A program made the translations under genes and the position numbers. The notes below the pieces were generated by a model that saw only the letters and a program-made list of their open reading frames with translations, had not been told where the DNA came from and did no database searches. From Actinokineospora auranticolor (GTDB lineage: Bacteria; Actinomycetota; Actinomycetes; Mycobacteriales; Pseudonocardiaceae), in assembly GCF_002934265.1 (NCBI RefSeq), contig NZ_PTIX01000019.1:62001-126000 (forward strand): a stretch of 64,000 nucleotides of DNA. The letters are read 5' to 3'. Shown here in pieces: positions 43,096-51,587 of the stretch (its first letter is position 1; every line of letters starts with the position of its first letter).

Positions 43096-45051
43096 GCGGG
43101 CACCCCGGTCGAGCAGCGCGGCGGGCAGGTCCAGGCCCGACTCGCAGGCCGACAGCACGACCAGGTCCGGTACGCGCAGCAGGTCGTGGCCGAACAGCGG
43201 GCCGTCGGCCAACTCGATGGCGGAGAACAGCGGCGCGTCCGGTCGGTGCGCGCAATGCGCCGCGATGTGCAGCGTGTCGGCGTCGGCCATGGCGGCGAGA
43301 ACGGCGGCCACGGTTGCGTCTTGGCCGGTGAGCAGGGTGCCGCCGTGGCGTCGGTGCAGCGCCACCACCTCCGACTCGGCGTGGTCGAGTCTTGGGCCCG
43401 CCACCCAGACCTGATTCATGCGTCTACGGGTGGCGGATTGCGCCTGAAGCCAATGCACGGCCGACGGCGCCACCGTCACCGATCTACCCCTCATGCTCGG
43501 TAGCGCGGCCCATGGCAGCCGAGTGAGGTTGCGGCTGGGCAGTACCACCAATGGGCGGTCACCGATTGTCTTGCCGACATTGGCGAAGATGGCCTCGTCC
43601 AGCCCTGCCGCTGCCCGGCGCGCGACTGCGCTGTCTCCGGTTGTGGCCGCCAAGAGGAAAGCGCGGTACACGGTGTCGTCGTTCACCGATCCCAGGTCGT
43701 GTAGTCGGAATCGGTGATCGACGATCGAGACCGCCCAGGTTCGTCCGTTGTGGAGGAAGAAGTTCAGGGCGGCCCTATCCGTGAGTACCTCCGAGAACTC
43801 TTCGGGACGCGCAGGGTGCGCGTTGTGCCGTTCCAGTGCCACAACGCCACATGGGGTTGTCCAGTCGCTGGAAGAGTCCGTCCGCAGCTTGGATAGCGCT
43901 ACCGGATCCCAGATGGCGCGCGGAGGCGTTGTGGCCACCCGTTGCCGTTCAACCCATCGGAACACCGCACGCGGGCGACCGGTCGCGAGCGCGACAGCCA
44001 CACCGGTGTCGGCAAGCTCGGTAGCCCGAGGATCCAGCGTCAGCCCAATCCGGCACGCGGTAAGCGCCGCACGCGGGGTCGACGCTATCCGCGCCTGGGC
44101 GAGCCAACCGAGCGCCCGCAGTTCCGGCGCCCCGTCGAACCGTTCCCGGGCAACGAGTTCCGGGCGACCGGCGGCGATTCTCAATCGAGCGGCGACCACG
44201 GGTTGGCAACCTTCAGCGAGCGTGGACGCCTCCGGAACCGCTTCTCCCGACGCGAGGCGCGCGTGCGCGTCCAACGCCAGCGCCTCCGGGGACGACGTGG
44301 CCGCCAACCGAACCGCGGCCCGGGCGCCGCTCGGACGACCCGCGCGCAGCGCGCACCAGCCCTGCGTGAGCACCGCGTCCGCGTAGCCGGGTGCGCGGCC
44401 TGTAGCACCCAACAGCGCGCTCGCCCTGGTCAGCTCGGCATTCGCCTCACGGTGCAGACCGGCGCCGAGCAGGGCCATCGCCCGGTCGACCACCGCGTCC
44501 GGATGGCGCCGCCCGTCGATTCCCGCCTCGGTGTAGAGCGCCAGAGCACCCGCGAAATCACCCGTTTGGGCTGCGACGAACCCTCGGTTGTGCGTGCACG
44601 TCGCGGCCCGCCCGGTCTCGCCGAGTCCACTGTAGAGGGACTGGGCGCGGGCCAGCGCCGCGCCCGCGGTGTCGAACCGACGCAGGTGGGTCGTGGCAAC
44701 CCCGAGCGCGACCAGCGCGTTGGCCGCCTCGCGCGGGCGGTCCACCAGCGCGTCGACCGCCGCCTCCAACCGGGGGAGCGCGGCCGCGTGGTCGCCGTCG
44801 TGGCAGAGGAGCACGCCGGTGAGCGCGTCGGCGCGCTCCCGCCACACGGGCCGGGCCGCGGCGATCAGCGCCCGGGCCCGGTCGGGATTGCCCAGCAGAT
44901 GGCAGAACCAGGCCAGCGCCAGCCGGGACTCCGCCTCCTCCTCCGGCGCCCCCGCGGCGGCGACAGCGCGCTCGGCGGTGAACCGCGCCCGCCGGGTGGA
45001 CCCGTGTTCATGCAGCTCGACGGCCTCGCCGTGCAACGCGGCCCACGTCAC
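42937..45051 (-). CDS. TPR-CHAT caspase-like protease
   Basis: GTG at 45051 overlaps the stop of the 135-residue gene (GTGA) and gives 704 residues beginning VTWAALHGEAVEL. Residues about 10-330 are helical TPR-like repeats (for example RALIAAARPVWRERADAL, AGALARAQSLYSGLGETGRAA-type pairs). The C-terminal CHAT domain (about 430-704) has the caspase dyad: His599 in LHIAAHCAH and Cys636 in VLSACESG, and ends FVAFGG, a normal CHAT end. CHAT proteases cut after basic residues in known cases and act in cell-death and defence pathways. Cotranscribed with a sigma factor, facing a subtilase. Confidence 0.88.
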   Translation of the reverse strand: MTWAALHGEAVELHEHGSTRRARFTAERAVAAAGAPEEEAESRLALAWFCHLLGNPDRARALIAAARPVWRERADALTGVLLCHDGDHAAALPRLEAAVDALVDRPREAANALVALGVATTHLRRFDTAGAALARAQSLYSGLGETGRAATCTHNRGFVAAQTGDFAGALALYTEAGIDGRRHPDAVVDRAMALLGAGLHREANAELTRASALLGATGRAPGYADAVLTQGWCALRAGRPSGARAAVRLAATSSPEALALDAHARLASGEAVPEASTLAEGCQPVVAARLRIAAGRPELVARERFDGAPELRALGWLAQARIASTPRAALTACRIGLTLDPRATELADTGVAVALATGRPRAVFRWVERQRVATTPPRAIWDPVALSKLRTDSSSDWTTPCGVVALERHNAHPARPEEFSEVLTDRAALNFFLHNGRTWAVSIVDHRFRLHDLGSVNDDTVYRAFLLAATTGDSAVARRAAAGLDEAIFANVGKTIGDRPLVVLPSRNLTRLPWAALPSMRGRSVTVAPSAVHWLQAQSATRRRMNQVWVAGPRLDHAESEVVALHRRHGGTLLTGQDATVAAVLAAMADADTLHIAAHCAHRPDAPLFSAIELADGPLFGHDLLRVPDLVVLSACESGLDLPAALLDRGARSVVASTLPVPDARCARLVRDLHDHLADGLDPGAALAAAQLANGDLGFVAFGG

Positions 45052-45455
45052 CGCGCACTCCCGCGCAACCAGTCCGAAACCAGGGGCGCCGCGGCCTCGC
45101 GGTGCAGCACCACCCGCACCCGCCCATCCGGGACCGGCGCGTCGAAGCACCCCAGCCCGTCGACCGGCAGCACCTCGGCCCCGTCCCGCGAGTGGACCTC
45201 CGCGTGCGTCACGCCCAGACCCGGCGCGACCAGGCCGGTGATCCGCGGCCCCAGCTCCACCAAGACGTCGTCACCGCGCCACACCGCACGTGCCCCGCGC
45301 ACCGCGACCCCGGCGTGCGCCACGAGCTCCAGCGGCAGCCAGTCGATGCCCAGCAGCGCCCCGGCCGCCACGGCGGCGGCGAACACCCGCTCCGGCACGG
45401 GATCCGCGCGGTCGAGCAGGTCGGCCAGCTCGGCGAGCAGTTCGGCGTCGGTCAT
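45048..45455 (-). CDS. Small protein between sigma factor and CHAT gene, unknown function
   Basis: ATG at 45455 overlaps the sigma stop (ATGA); the gene's own stop overlaps the CHAT start. 135 residues, acidic N-terminal helix (TDAELLAELADLLDRADPVPERVFAAA) followed by a beta-rich part with LPLELVAHAG and VVLHREAAAPLVSDWL. No recognised family. The 4-base overlaps at both ends fix it as part of one translational unit, so it may be an adaptor or inhibitor of either neighbour. Confidence 0.75.
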   Translation of the reverse strand: MTDAELLAELADLLDRADPVPERVFAAAVAAGALLGIDWLPLELVAHAGVAVRGARAVWRGDDVLVELGPRITGLVAPGLGVTHAEVHSRDGAEVLPVDGLGCFDAPVPDGRVRVVLHREAAAPLVSDWLRGSAR

Positions 45456-46015
45456 CCCACCGCCCCCTCGGGCATGCCCAGCAGGGCCAGCTTGCGGCGC
45501 AGGTCGCCCAGGCACCGACCCCGCGTGCGGCCCACGCTCGCGGGCGAGAGGCCCAGGGCCCGCGCGAGCCGCGGGTAGGTCAGCTCCGGGGCGAAGGCGA
45601 GCAGGCCCAGCAGCTTGCGGCAGCGCTCCGACAGCGCGGTGAGCGCGCTCCACAGCAGATCGTCGCGGTCACTGCGCAGCACCGCGACCTCCGGCCAACT
45701 GTCGTCCGGCGCCAGGTCGAGCTCACCCGGCCGGTCGACGGGCACCTCACGACCACGCCGCTCCAGCACCCGCAGGCACTCCCGCCGCGCCGTCGTCGCC
45801 AGCCACCCGGCCAACCGGTCGGGCATGCGGATGGCCGCGGCGTGCTCGGTCAACGCGATCCACGTGTTCTGACTGACATCGGCCGCGTCCGCCGCGTCCA
45901 GCCGGTGTGCCCGCGCCACCCGCCACACCAGCCGCGAGTACCGCTGCACCAGCGCCCGCCAGGCCTGTTGGTCCCCGGCCACAGCTCGGCCCAACAACTC
46001 CGCTTCCGTCCCCAT
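45452..46015 (-). CDS. ECF-type RNA polymerase sigma factor
   Basis: ATG with GAGGAGG directly upstream; 187 residues. Region 2: LLGRAVAGDQQAWRALVQRYSRLVWRVARAH and DAADVSQNTWIALTEHAA; region 4: LSERCRKLLGLLAFAPELTYPRLARALGLSPASVGRTRGRCLGDLRR with the recognition helix near the end. First gene of the three-gene unit with the small protein and the TPR-CHAT protein; in this arrangement, known from many actinobacteria, the sigma factor may respond to, or drive, the protease. No anti-sigma gene is adjacent. Confidence 0.9.
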   Translation of the reverse strand: MGTEAELLGRAVAGDQQAWRALVQRYSRLVWRVARAHRLDAADAADVSQNTWIALTEHAAAIRMPDRLAGWLATTARRECLRVLERRGREVPVDRPGELDLAPDDSWPEVAVLRSDRDDLLWSALTALSERCRKLLGLLAFAPELTYPRLARALGLSPASVGRTRGRCLGDLRRKLALLGMPEGAVG

Positions 46016-46576
46016 AACTCCTCCTCGCTGAGCCCCCTTCCGCCGCGTCAGACGACGTCGACGGAAAGAGCGCTCCCAGCGCCCCTCGAAGGAGTGACGA
46101 CTCGCCCGCTACCGCCCCGTCCCGCGACAACCGGCCGTGCCGGGACCGCGCTTCGCCACGCCGAACCGGACCGTCGCCCGCGATGAGTTCGGGGTGCTGG
46201 TCGAGGGCAAGTTCGGCGGCGTCGAACCGCGATTTGCCACGCCGATCCGGACCGTCGCCCGTGATCGGTTCGGGTGCGGGTCGAGGACGACTCCGGCCGT
46301 GCCGAACCGCGCTTTGCCACCCAGGTCCGGATCGTTGCCCGTGGTGAGTGTGGGTCGAGGACGAGTCCGGCCGTGCCGGTACCGCGCTTTGCCACCCCTG
46401 ATCCGGACCGTTGCCCGTGACGAGCTCGGGGTGCTGGTCGAGGACGGCCGTTGCCGAATCGGCCGCCTCGGTCAGGCGGGCCCTGTCCGGACTGCCGATC
46501 GGCGGCCGCCGGCTCGCGGCGCGGGGGCTCGACAACGCTGTCGGGTAGCGCCTCCTTGCTCGATGGTGGGGCGGGT
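46016..46576. other. Gene-free stretch with tandem repeats
   Basis: 560 bases between the stop of the aminotransferase and the sigma factor start (both - strand). No credible gene; the central 320 bases are tandem repeats. The sigma-operon promoter should be near 46030-46120, but no clear -35/-10 pair is seen. Confidence 0.6.
46131..46450. repeat. Four imperfect tandem repeats of 74-82 bp
   Basis: Units begin at about 46131, 46213, 46293 and 46367. Shared blocks: CCGGCCGTGCCG, ACCGCGCTTTGCCAC, TCCGGACCGT, TGCCCGTGATGAG-like, and GGTCGAGGACGA. A fifth partial copy of the first block follows at 46445. Unit three is shortened by about six bases. Reading frames do not persist across units, because lengths are not all multiples of three. 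Confidence 0.75.
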
Positions 46577-47743
46577 TCAGGCCAGGCGGTGCAGGCGGGT
46601 GATCGCCTCGTCCAGGACCTCGTCGCGCTTGCAGAAGGCGAAGCGCACGAGGTGGCGCCAGCGGTCCGGGTCGTCGGTGAACACCTGCACCGGCACGGCG
46701 GCCACGCCGATCCGCCCCGGCAGCGCGCGGCAGAACTCGTGCCCGTCGGTGAACCCGAGCGGGCGCACGTCCGCGCACACGAAGTAGGTGCCCTCGGCCG
46801 CGCGGACCCCGAACCCGGCCTTCGCCAGCCCTTCCGAGAGCCGGGTCCGCTTGTCCGCCAGCGAGGCCCGCAGCCCCTCGACCCAGACGTCCTCCTCGCG
46901 CAGCGCGTACGCGACGGCGGACTGGAAGGGGGTACCGCCCGCGAAGGTGAGGAACTGCTTCGCGGCGCGCACCGCGGCCACCAGTCCGGCGGGCCCGCAC
47001 ACCCAGCCGATCTTCCAGCCGGTGCAGTTGAAGCTCTTGCCCGCGCTGGAGATGGTCAGCGTCCGCTCGGCCATGCCCGGCAGCGAGCCCAGCGGCACGT
47101 GCTCGCGGTCGTCGAACAGCAGGTCCTCGTAGACCTCGTCGGTGATCGCGATCAGGTCGTGCTCCCGGCACACCTCGGCGACCGCGGTCAGCTCGGCGCG
47201 GCTGAAGACGGTGCCGGTCGGGTTGTGCGGGGTGTTCACCAGAACCACCTTGGTCCGGGGCGTGATCGCGGCGCGGAAGGCGTCGACGTCGAGCCCGAAC
47301 CGACCGGACGCCTCCTCGGCCAGCGGCACCACCCTGCGGGTCGCGCCCGCGAGCGCGACGCACGCGGCGTACGAGTCGTAGTACGGCTCGAACAGGACCA
47401 CCTCGTCACCGGCCTCGACCAGCGCCAGCAGCGACGCGGCGATGGCCTCGGTGGCGCCGACGGTCACCAGGACCTCGGAGTCCGGGTCGAACTCGGTGTC
47501 GAACCTCGTCCGCCGCCGCGCGATGGCCGCCCGCAGCTCCGGCAGCCCGGGACCCGGCGGGTACTGGTTCGCCCCGGCCGAGATGGCGTCCCGGGCGGCG
47601 GCGAGCATGCCGTCGGGGCCATCGGTGTCCGGGAAACCCTGGCCCAGGTTGACGGCATCGGCCTGGACGGCGAGCGCGGTCATCTCCGCGAAGATCGTCG
47701 AGGTGAACGGCTGGAGGCGCGGCACGAGGTTGGTTGGGGGCAC
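46577..47743 (-). CDS. PLP-dependent aminotransferase class I/II (DapC/methionine aminotransferase group)
   Basis: GTG start; 388 residues. Motifs: VNLGQGFPDTDGP near residue 31, YPPGPGLPELR, VLVTVGATEAI, the LVNTPHNPTGTV block, TDEVYEDL and the PLP lysine in ISSAGKSFNCTGWKIGW; the C-terminal Arg in RWRHLVRFAFCK. This matches the YbdL/N-succinyldiaminopimelate aminotransferase (actinobacterial DapC) and kynurenine aminotransferase group, which sequence alone does not split. Its start lies only 29 bases from the divergent DUF445 start. Confidence 0.9.
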   Translation of the reverse strand: MPPTNLVPRLQPFTSTIFAEMTALAVQADAVNLGQGFPDTDGPDGMLAAARDAISAGANQYPPGPGLPELRAAIARRRTRFDTEFDPDSEVLVTVGATEAIAASLLALVEAGDEVVLFEPYYDSYAACVALAGATRRVVPLAEEASGRFGLDVDAFRAAITPRTKVVLVNTPHNPTGTVFSRAELTAVAEVCREHDLIAITDEVYEDLLFDDREHVPLGSLPGMAERTLTISSAGKSFNCTGWKIGWVCGPAGLVAAVRAAKQFLTFAGGTPFQSAVAYALREEDVWVEGLRASLADKRTRLSEGLAKAGFGVRAAEGTYFVCADVRPLGFTDGHEFCRALPGRIGVAAVPVQVFTDDPDRWRHLVRFAFCKRDEVLDEAITRLHRLA

Positions 47744-47772
47744 GGCTTCGCATCCTCACGGAGAATGGCACC

Positions 47773-49038
47773 GTGGAGCAACTAGGACCGGTCCCCGGAC
47801 AGGAGCAGAAGCAGCGGGCGCTGCGGCGGATGAAGCTGGTCGCCCTGGCCTTCCTCGGCGCGGCGACCGCGCTCTTCCTGGCCACCACCCTCTGGCAGTC
47901 GGCGGGCGCGCCGGGCTGGGTCGGCTACGTCAAGGCCGCCGCCGAGGCGGGCATGGTCGGCGCGCTGGCCGACTGGTTCGCCGTGACCGCGCTGTTCCGC
48001 CGCCCGCTCGGCCTGCCCATCCCGCACACGGCGATCATCCCGACTAAGAAGGACGTGCTGGGCGACAGCCTCGGCGAGTTCGTCGGCGCCAACTTCCTCT
48101 CCGAGGGGGTGGTGCGGGAGCGCCTGCGCCGGATCGGCGTCTCCGCCCGGCTCGGCGCCTGGCTGCGCGAACCGGACAACGCCGAACGCGTCACCTCCGA
48201 GCTGGCCACCGTTGTGCGCGGCGCGGTGACGGTGCTGCGCGACGAGGACGTGCAGGCCGTCGTCGAACAGGCCGTCGTCTCCCGGGTCATGGCCGTGCCG
48301 TGGGGCCCGCCGCTGGGCAAGCTGCTGGAACGCGTCTTCGCCGATGGCTCGCACCACAAGCTGGTCGACGTGATGTGCGACCGCGGCTACGACTGGGTCA
48401 AGGAGAACTACGACCAGGTCATGTCGGTCGTGTCCAACCGCGCGCCGTCCTGGTCGCCGAAGTTCTTCGACTCCCTGGTCGCCGACAAGGTCTACGGCGA
48501 GGTCCTGTCCTTCGCCTGGGCAGTCAAGACCGACGTCAACCACCCCATGCGCCTCGCCCTGGACAAGTTCCTCGGCGAGTTCGCCGCCGACCTGCAGCAC
48601 GACCCGAAGGTCATGGCGCGCGCCGAGGAGGTCAAGCACCAGGTCCTGGAGCACCCCGAGGTCAAGACCGTCATCGGCTCGGCCTGGTCGTCGGCCAAGA
48701 AGATGCTCCTCGACGCGGCCGAGGACCCGTCCAGCGAACTGCGCACCCGCGTCCGCGCGGGCCTGACCACCCTGGGCGACCGCCTGGCCACCGACGAGGC
48801 CACCCGCACCAAGGCCGACACCTGGGTCGAGGGCGCCGCTGCCTACCTGGTGCTCAACTACCGCGACGAGATCACCACCCTGATCACCGACACGGTCCAG
48901 CGCTGGGACGCTGAGGAGACCTCCCGCAAGATCGAACTCCAGGTCGGCCGCGACCTGCAGTTCATCCGGATCAACGGCACCGTCGTCGGTGCCCTCGCGG
49001 GCCTGCTGATCTACACCATCGCCCAACTCATCGCCTGA
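47773..49038 (+). CDS. DUF445 family membrane protein
   Basis: GTG at 47773, after CGGAGAA, gives 421 residues. An N-terminal hydrophobic pair (about 20-75) contains GWVGYVKAAAEAGMVGALADWFAVTALFRRPLGLPIPHTAIIP, the DUF445 signature (quoted in parts: ADWFAVTALFRRPLG, PHTAIIPTKK). A long helical middle and a C-terminal membrane segment (GALAGLLIYTIAQLIA) complete the family pattern. Role unknown; relatives are inner-membrane proteins thought to act in envelope integrity. The stop is followed by a strong hairpin. Confidence 0.88.
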   Translation: MEQLGPVPGQEQKQRALRRMKLVALAFLGAATALFLATTLWQSAGAPGWVGYVKAAAEAGMVGALADWFAVTALFRRPLGLPIPHTAIIPTKKDVLGDSLGEFVGANFLSEGVVRERLRRIGVSARLGAWLREPDNAERVTSELATVVRGAVTVLRDEDVQAVVEQAVVSRVMAVPWGPPLGKLLERVFADGSHHKLVDVMCDRGYDWVKENYDQVMSVVSNRAPSWSPKFFDSLVADKVYGEVLSFAWAVKTDVNHPMRLALDKFLGEFAADLQHDPKVMARAEEVKHQVLEHPEVKTVIGSAWSSAKKMLLDAAEDPSSELRTRVRAGLTTLGDRLATDEATRTKADTWVEGAAAYLVLNYRDEITTLITDTVQRWDAEETSRKIELQVGRDLQFIRINGTVVGALAGLLIYTIAQLIA

Positions 49039-49066
49039 CCCCGCCAGCCACCCAAGGCCGCCCAAC

Positions 49067-49100
49067 CGGGTGGTGGCGCCCCAACGGTCGCCACCACCCG
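49067..49100. terminator. Hairpin after the DUF445 gene
   Basis: Perfect 12-base arms (49067-49078, 49089-49100) with a 10-base loop, in the convergent gap before the CGNR gene; may be bidirectional. The remaining 180 bases of the gap show nothing. Confidence 0.75.
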
Positions 49101-49282
49101 CCGGACAGCCGCTGCCAGGCCACGGCTCCGCCACGGTCCCAACAGCGCGTCGTCCAACAGCACGCCATGCCCACGGCTTACGACTTCCACTGGCATGCGA
49201 CAGCCGCAAGCCCGCCGCCATCCAGACTCACCCCGTCCGCGGCGGTCGCCGCGAGCCCACGACTTCGAACCGCCGACGGGAG

Positions 49283-49753
49283 TCAGTCGACGACCTTGGC
49301 GCGCTCGCGCCAGGTGCGGGCTTTCTCGCGGTTGCCGCAGACCCGCATCGAGCACCAGGTGCGCGAGCGGTTGCGTGACCGGTCGAAGAAGGTCCACTGG
49401 CAGGCGTCGGCCGGGCAGATCTTCATCCGCGCCCACTCGCCCAGCACCACCAGCCGGGACGCGGCGGCCAGGACCGCGCCGGTGACCTCGGCGGCCACCA
49501 GCGTCGGCGCGGCGTCGACAAGCTCGACCCGCACCGGAACCGGAGGTGGCGCGGGCGCGGGCGCGCCGCCGACCACCGCTCGCAGACCGTCGCGCACCGC
49601 GCGGACGTGGACCATGTCCTCGTCGCCGAGCCCGCGGTCGGCCAGCCACCTGGACCACCCGATCGGGTCGCCCAGGATGTCCGTGGCCAACTCGACGTCC
49701 ACGGTGTTGAGGAAGTCGAGGACCAGATCCACATCCCGGTCGGTGTTGACCAC
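49283..49753 (-). CDS. CGNR zinc finger protein (ABATE domain)
   Basis: GTG at 49753 gives 156 residues. N-terminal ABATE-type domain (LVLDFLNTVDVELATDILGDPIGWSRWL) and C-terminal CGNR finger: CPADACQWTFFDRSRNRSRTWCSMRVCGNREKAR, with four Cys arranged for one zinc (quoted in parts: CPADACQW, WCSMRVCGNR). The family is presumed stress- or DNA-associated regulators. Divergent from the VOC protein at 49835 across 81 bases, a frequent type of pairing. Confidence 0.9.
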   Translation of the reverse strand: MVNTDRDVDLVLDFLNTVDVELATDILGDPIGWSRWLADRGLGDEDMVHVRAVRDGLRAVVGGAPAPAPPPVPVRVELVDAAPTLVAAEVTGAVLAAASRLVVLGEWARMKICPADACQWTFFDRSRNRSRTWCSMRVCGNREKARTWRERAKVVD

Positions 49754-49834
49754 AACACCACTGTAGGGCGAATACCGGTTGTTCCGTGTCGAACTAACCT
49801 TCATACTCCTTTCACTGGTTACAGGAGGACGACC

Positions 49835-50197
49835 ATGACCGCCGCCATCCCGAAGTGGGGCACGACCGTGCTGGACTGCCCTGACCCACGCGCCCTCGCG
49901 GGCTTCTACGCCGCCCTCCTCGACTGGTCGGACACCGACGTCAACGCGGACAACTCCTGGGCCACCATCAAGGGCGATGGCGCCCGCCTCGACTTCCAGC
50001 AGGCCGCGGACTACCGCCCGCCGACCTGGCCGTCCCCGGAGTTGCCGCAGATGGCCCACCTGGACTTCGACGTCGCCGACCTCCAAGCGGCGCACGAGCG
50101 CGCCTTCGGGCTGGGCGCCCGGCTGCTGGACAAGTCCCATAACTCCTTCTGGGTCTACGCCGACCCCGCCGGTCACCCGTTCTGCCTCTGCGTCTGA
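49835..50197 (+). CDS. VOC/glyoxalase-like domain protein
   Basis: ATG with AGGAGGA eight bases upstream; 120 residues. VLDCPDPRALAGFYAALLDW at the N-terminus, MAHLDFDVADLQAAHERAFGLGARLLD in the centre and WVYADPAGHPFCLCV at the end make up the Glyoxalase_6 pattern common in actinobacteria, with His in the first strand of module two. Substrate unknown. Likely part of the divergent pair with the CGNR protein. Confidence 0.88.
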   Translation: MTAAIPKWGTTVLDCPDPRALAGFYAALLDWSDTDVNADNSWATIKGDGARLDFQQAADYRPPTWPSPELPQMAHLDFDVADLQAAHERAFGLGARLLDKSHNSFWVYADPAGHPFCLCV

Positions 50198-50222
50198 GTC
50201 GGGTACGTCACCTCCGTCAGTA

Positions 50223-50252
50223 TTCTTGATGTGTATACACCTGGTGTACAGT
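50223..50252 (+). promoter_or_regulatory. Promoter with PadR-type operator
   Basis: TTCTTG (50223-50228) and TACAGT (50247-50252), 18-base spacer. Inside the spacer lie GTGTATACAC (perfect 10-base palindrome, 50231-50240) and a TGTAYAC-type inverted repeat with GTGTACA (50244-50250). The overlap implies autorepression by the PadR protein, whose ATG is at 50259. Confidence 0.55.
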
Positions 50253-50258
50253 CCTCCT

Positions 50259-50783
50259 ATGTCAATCGGACATGCGTTGCTCGGCTTGCTGGAGACCGGT
50301 CCCAGGCACGGTTACGACCTCAAGCGCGTCTACGACGAGCGCTTCGGCCAGGACCGGCCGCTCGCCTACGGGCAGGTCTACTCGACCCTCTCCCGCCTGC
50401 TGCGCAACGGCTTGGTGGAGGAGAGCGGGGTCGAACCTGGTGGGGGTCCAGAACGCAAGCGCTACGCCATCACGGACGCGGGTGTCACCGACGTGTCGGA
50501 GTGGCTGGTGACTCCAGAGAGCCCGCAGACCTATCTGCAGAGCGCGATGTACACCAAGGTCGTCCTGGCCCTGATGTCCGGTCGCGACGCCAACGAGGTG
50601 CTGGACGCCCAGCGCACCGCGCACCTCAAGTCGATGCGCGAGCTGACCTCGCGCAAGCAGGGCGGTGACCTCACCGACCAGCTCATCTGTGACCACGCCC
50701 TGTTCCACCTGGAAGCGGACCTGCGCTGGCTGGAACTGACCGCGGCCCGCCTGTCCGAGCTCGGTGGGCAGTTCACCGGGTGA
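50259..50783 (+). CDS. PadR family transcriptional regulator
   Basis: ATG at 50259 with CTCCT-adjacent start and no strong ribosome site; 174 residues. Winged helix (about 1-85): SIGHALLGLLETGPRHGYDLKRVYDERFG and LAYGQVYSTLSRLLRNGLVEES, then a C-terminal coiled-coil dimer region (about 105-165). This is a PadR-s2 layout with a Vir-type C-terminus. Located 111 bases upstream of an ABC exporter pair that it probably represses, with its palindromic site over its own promoter. Confidence 0.92.
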   Translation: MSIGHALLGLLETGPRHGYDLKRVYDERFGQDRPLAYGQVYSTLSRLLRNGLVEESGVEPGGGPERKRYAITDAGVTDVSEWLVTPESPQTYLQSAMYTKVVLALMSGRDANEVLDAQRTAHLKSMRELTSRKQGGDLTDQLICDHALFHLEADLRWLELTAARLSELGGQFTG

Positions 50784-50894
50784 CCCCCGCCGGACGGTGG
50801 GGAACCCTGGCCGATCGGACGATGCGCGGCCAGGTGGGGCGGGGGATGTTGACGGGCGAGTTCATGGGTCTTGGACGCGGTGGGGAGCAAGGCA

Positions 50895-51587
50895 ATGGCA
50901 GAGCGGGATGACGACACCCTGCTGGTCGGCAGTGAGCTACGGAAGTCCTTCGGGCCGACGCCCGCGTTGGACGGCGCGGGACTGATGGTGCGCCGGGGGG
51001 AGATCGTCGCGGTGATGGGCCCCTCGGGCTCGGGCAAGTCGACGTTGCTGCACTGCCTGGCCGGGATCGTCGCCCCCGACTCCGGGACCGTGACGTTCGA
51101 CGGCCAAGACCTCGCGGCCATGAGGGACCGCGACCGCAGCGCGCTGCGGCGCGGCGCGTTCGGTTTCGTCTTCCAATTCGGACAGTTGGTTCCCGAGTTG
51201 TCGTGCGTGGAGAACGTCGCGCTCCCCATGCGGTTGGGCGGGACCCGGCGCAAGCAGGCCGAGGCCAAGGCGCTGGAGTGGATGGCCCGGTTGGAGGTGG
51301 ACCACCTGGGCGGCAAGCGACCCGGAGAGGTGTCCGGCGGCCAGGCCCAGCGGGTGGCGATCGCCCGTGCGTTGGTGACCGAGCCCAAGGTCGTCTTCGC
51401 CGACGAGCCGACGGGGGCGCTGGACTCGTTCAACGGCGAGCAGGTGATGCGGTTGCTCGTCGACTCGGCTCGGGAGACCGGTGCGTCCGTCGTGCTGGTC
51501 ACCCACGAGGCTCGGGTCGCGGCGTATTCGGACCGGGAGGTCGTGGTGCGCGACGGCCGCACCCGCCAGGTGGAGCTCGTCTCGTGA
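50895..51587 (+). CDS. ABC transporter ATP-binding protein (MacB/LolD type)
   Basis: ATG at 50895 after GGGGAGC; 230 residues. Walker A GPSGSGKST (residues 42-50), Q-loop in FGFVFQFGQLVPEL, signature EVSGGQAQRVAIARAL, Walker B VVFADEPTGALD and the H-loop THEARVA. Family of small ATPases that pair with FtsX/MacB permeases to export peptides, antibiotics or lipoproteins. The permease gene overlaps by GTGA; the PadR regulator is directly upstream. Confidence 0.93.
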   Translation: MAERDDDTLLVGSELRKSFGPTPALDGAGLMVRRGEIVAVMGPSGSGKSTLLHCLAGIVAPDSGTVTFDGQDLAAMRDRDRSALRRGAFGFVFQFGQLVPELSCVENVALPMRLGGTRRKQAEAKALEWMARLEVDHLGGKRPGEVSGGQAQRVAIARALVTEPKVVFADEPTGALDSFNGEQVMRLLVDSARETGASVVLVTHEARVAAYSDREVVVRDGRTRQVELVS

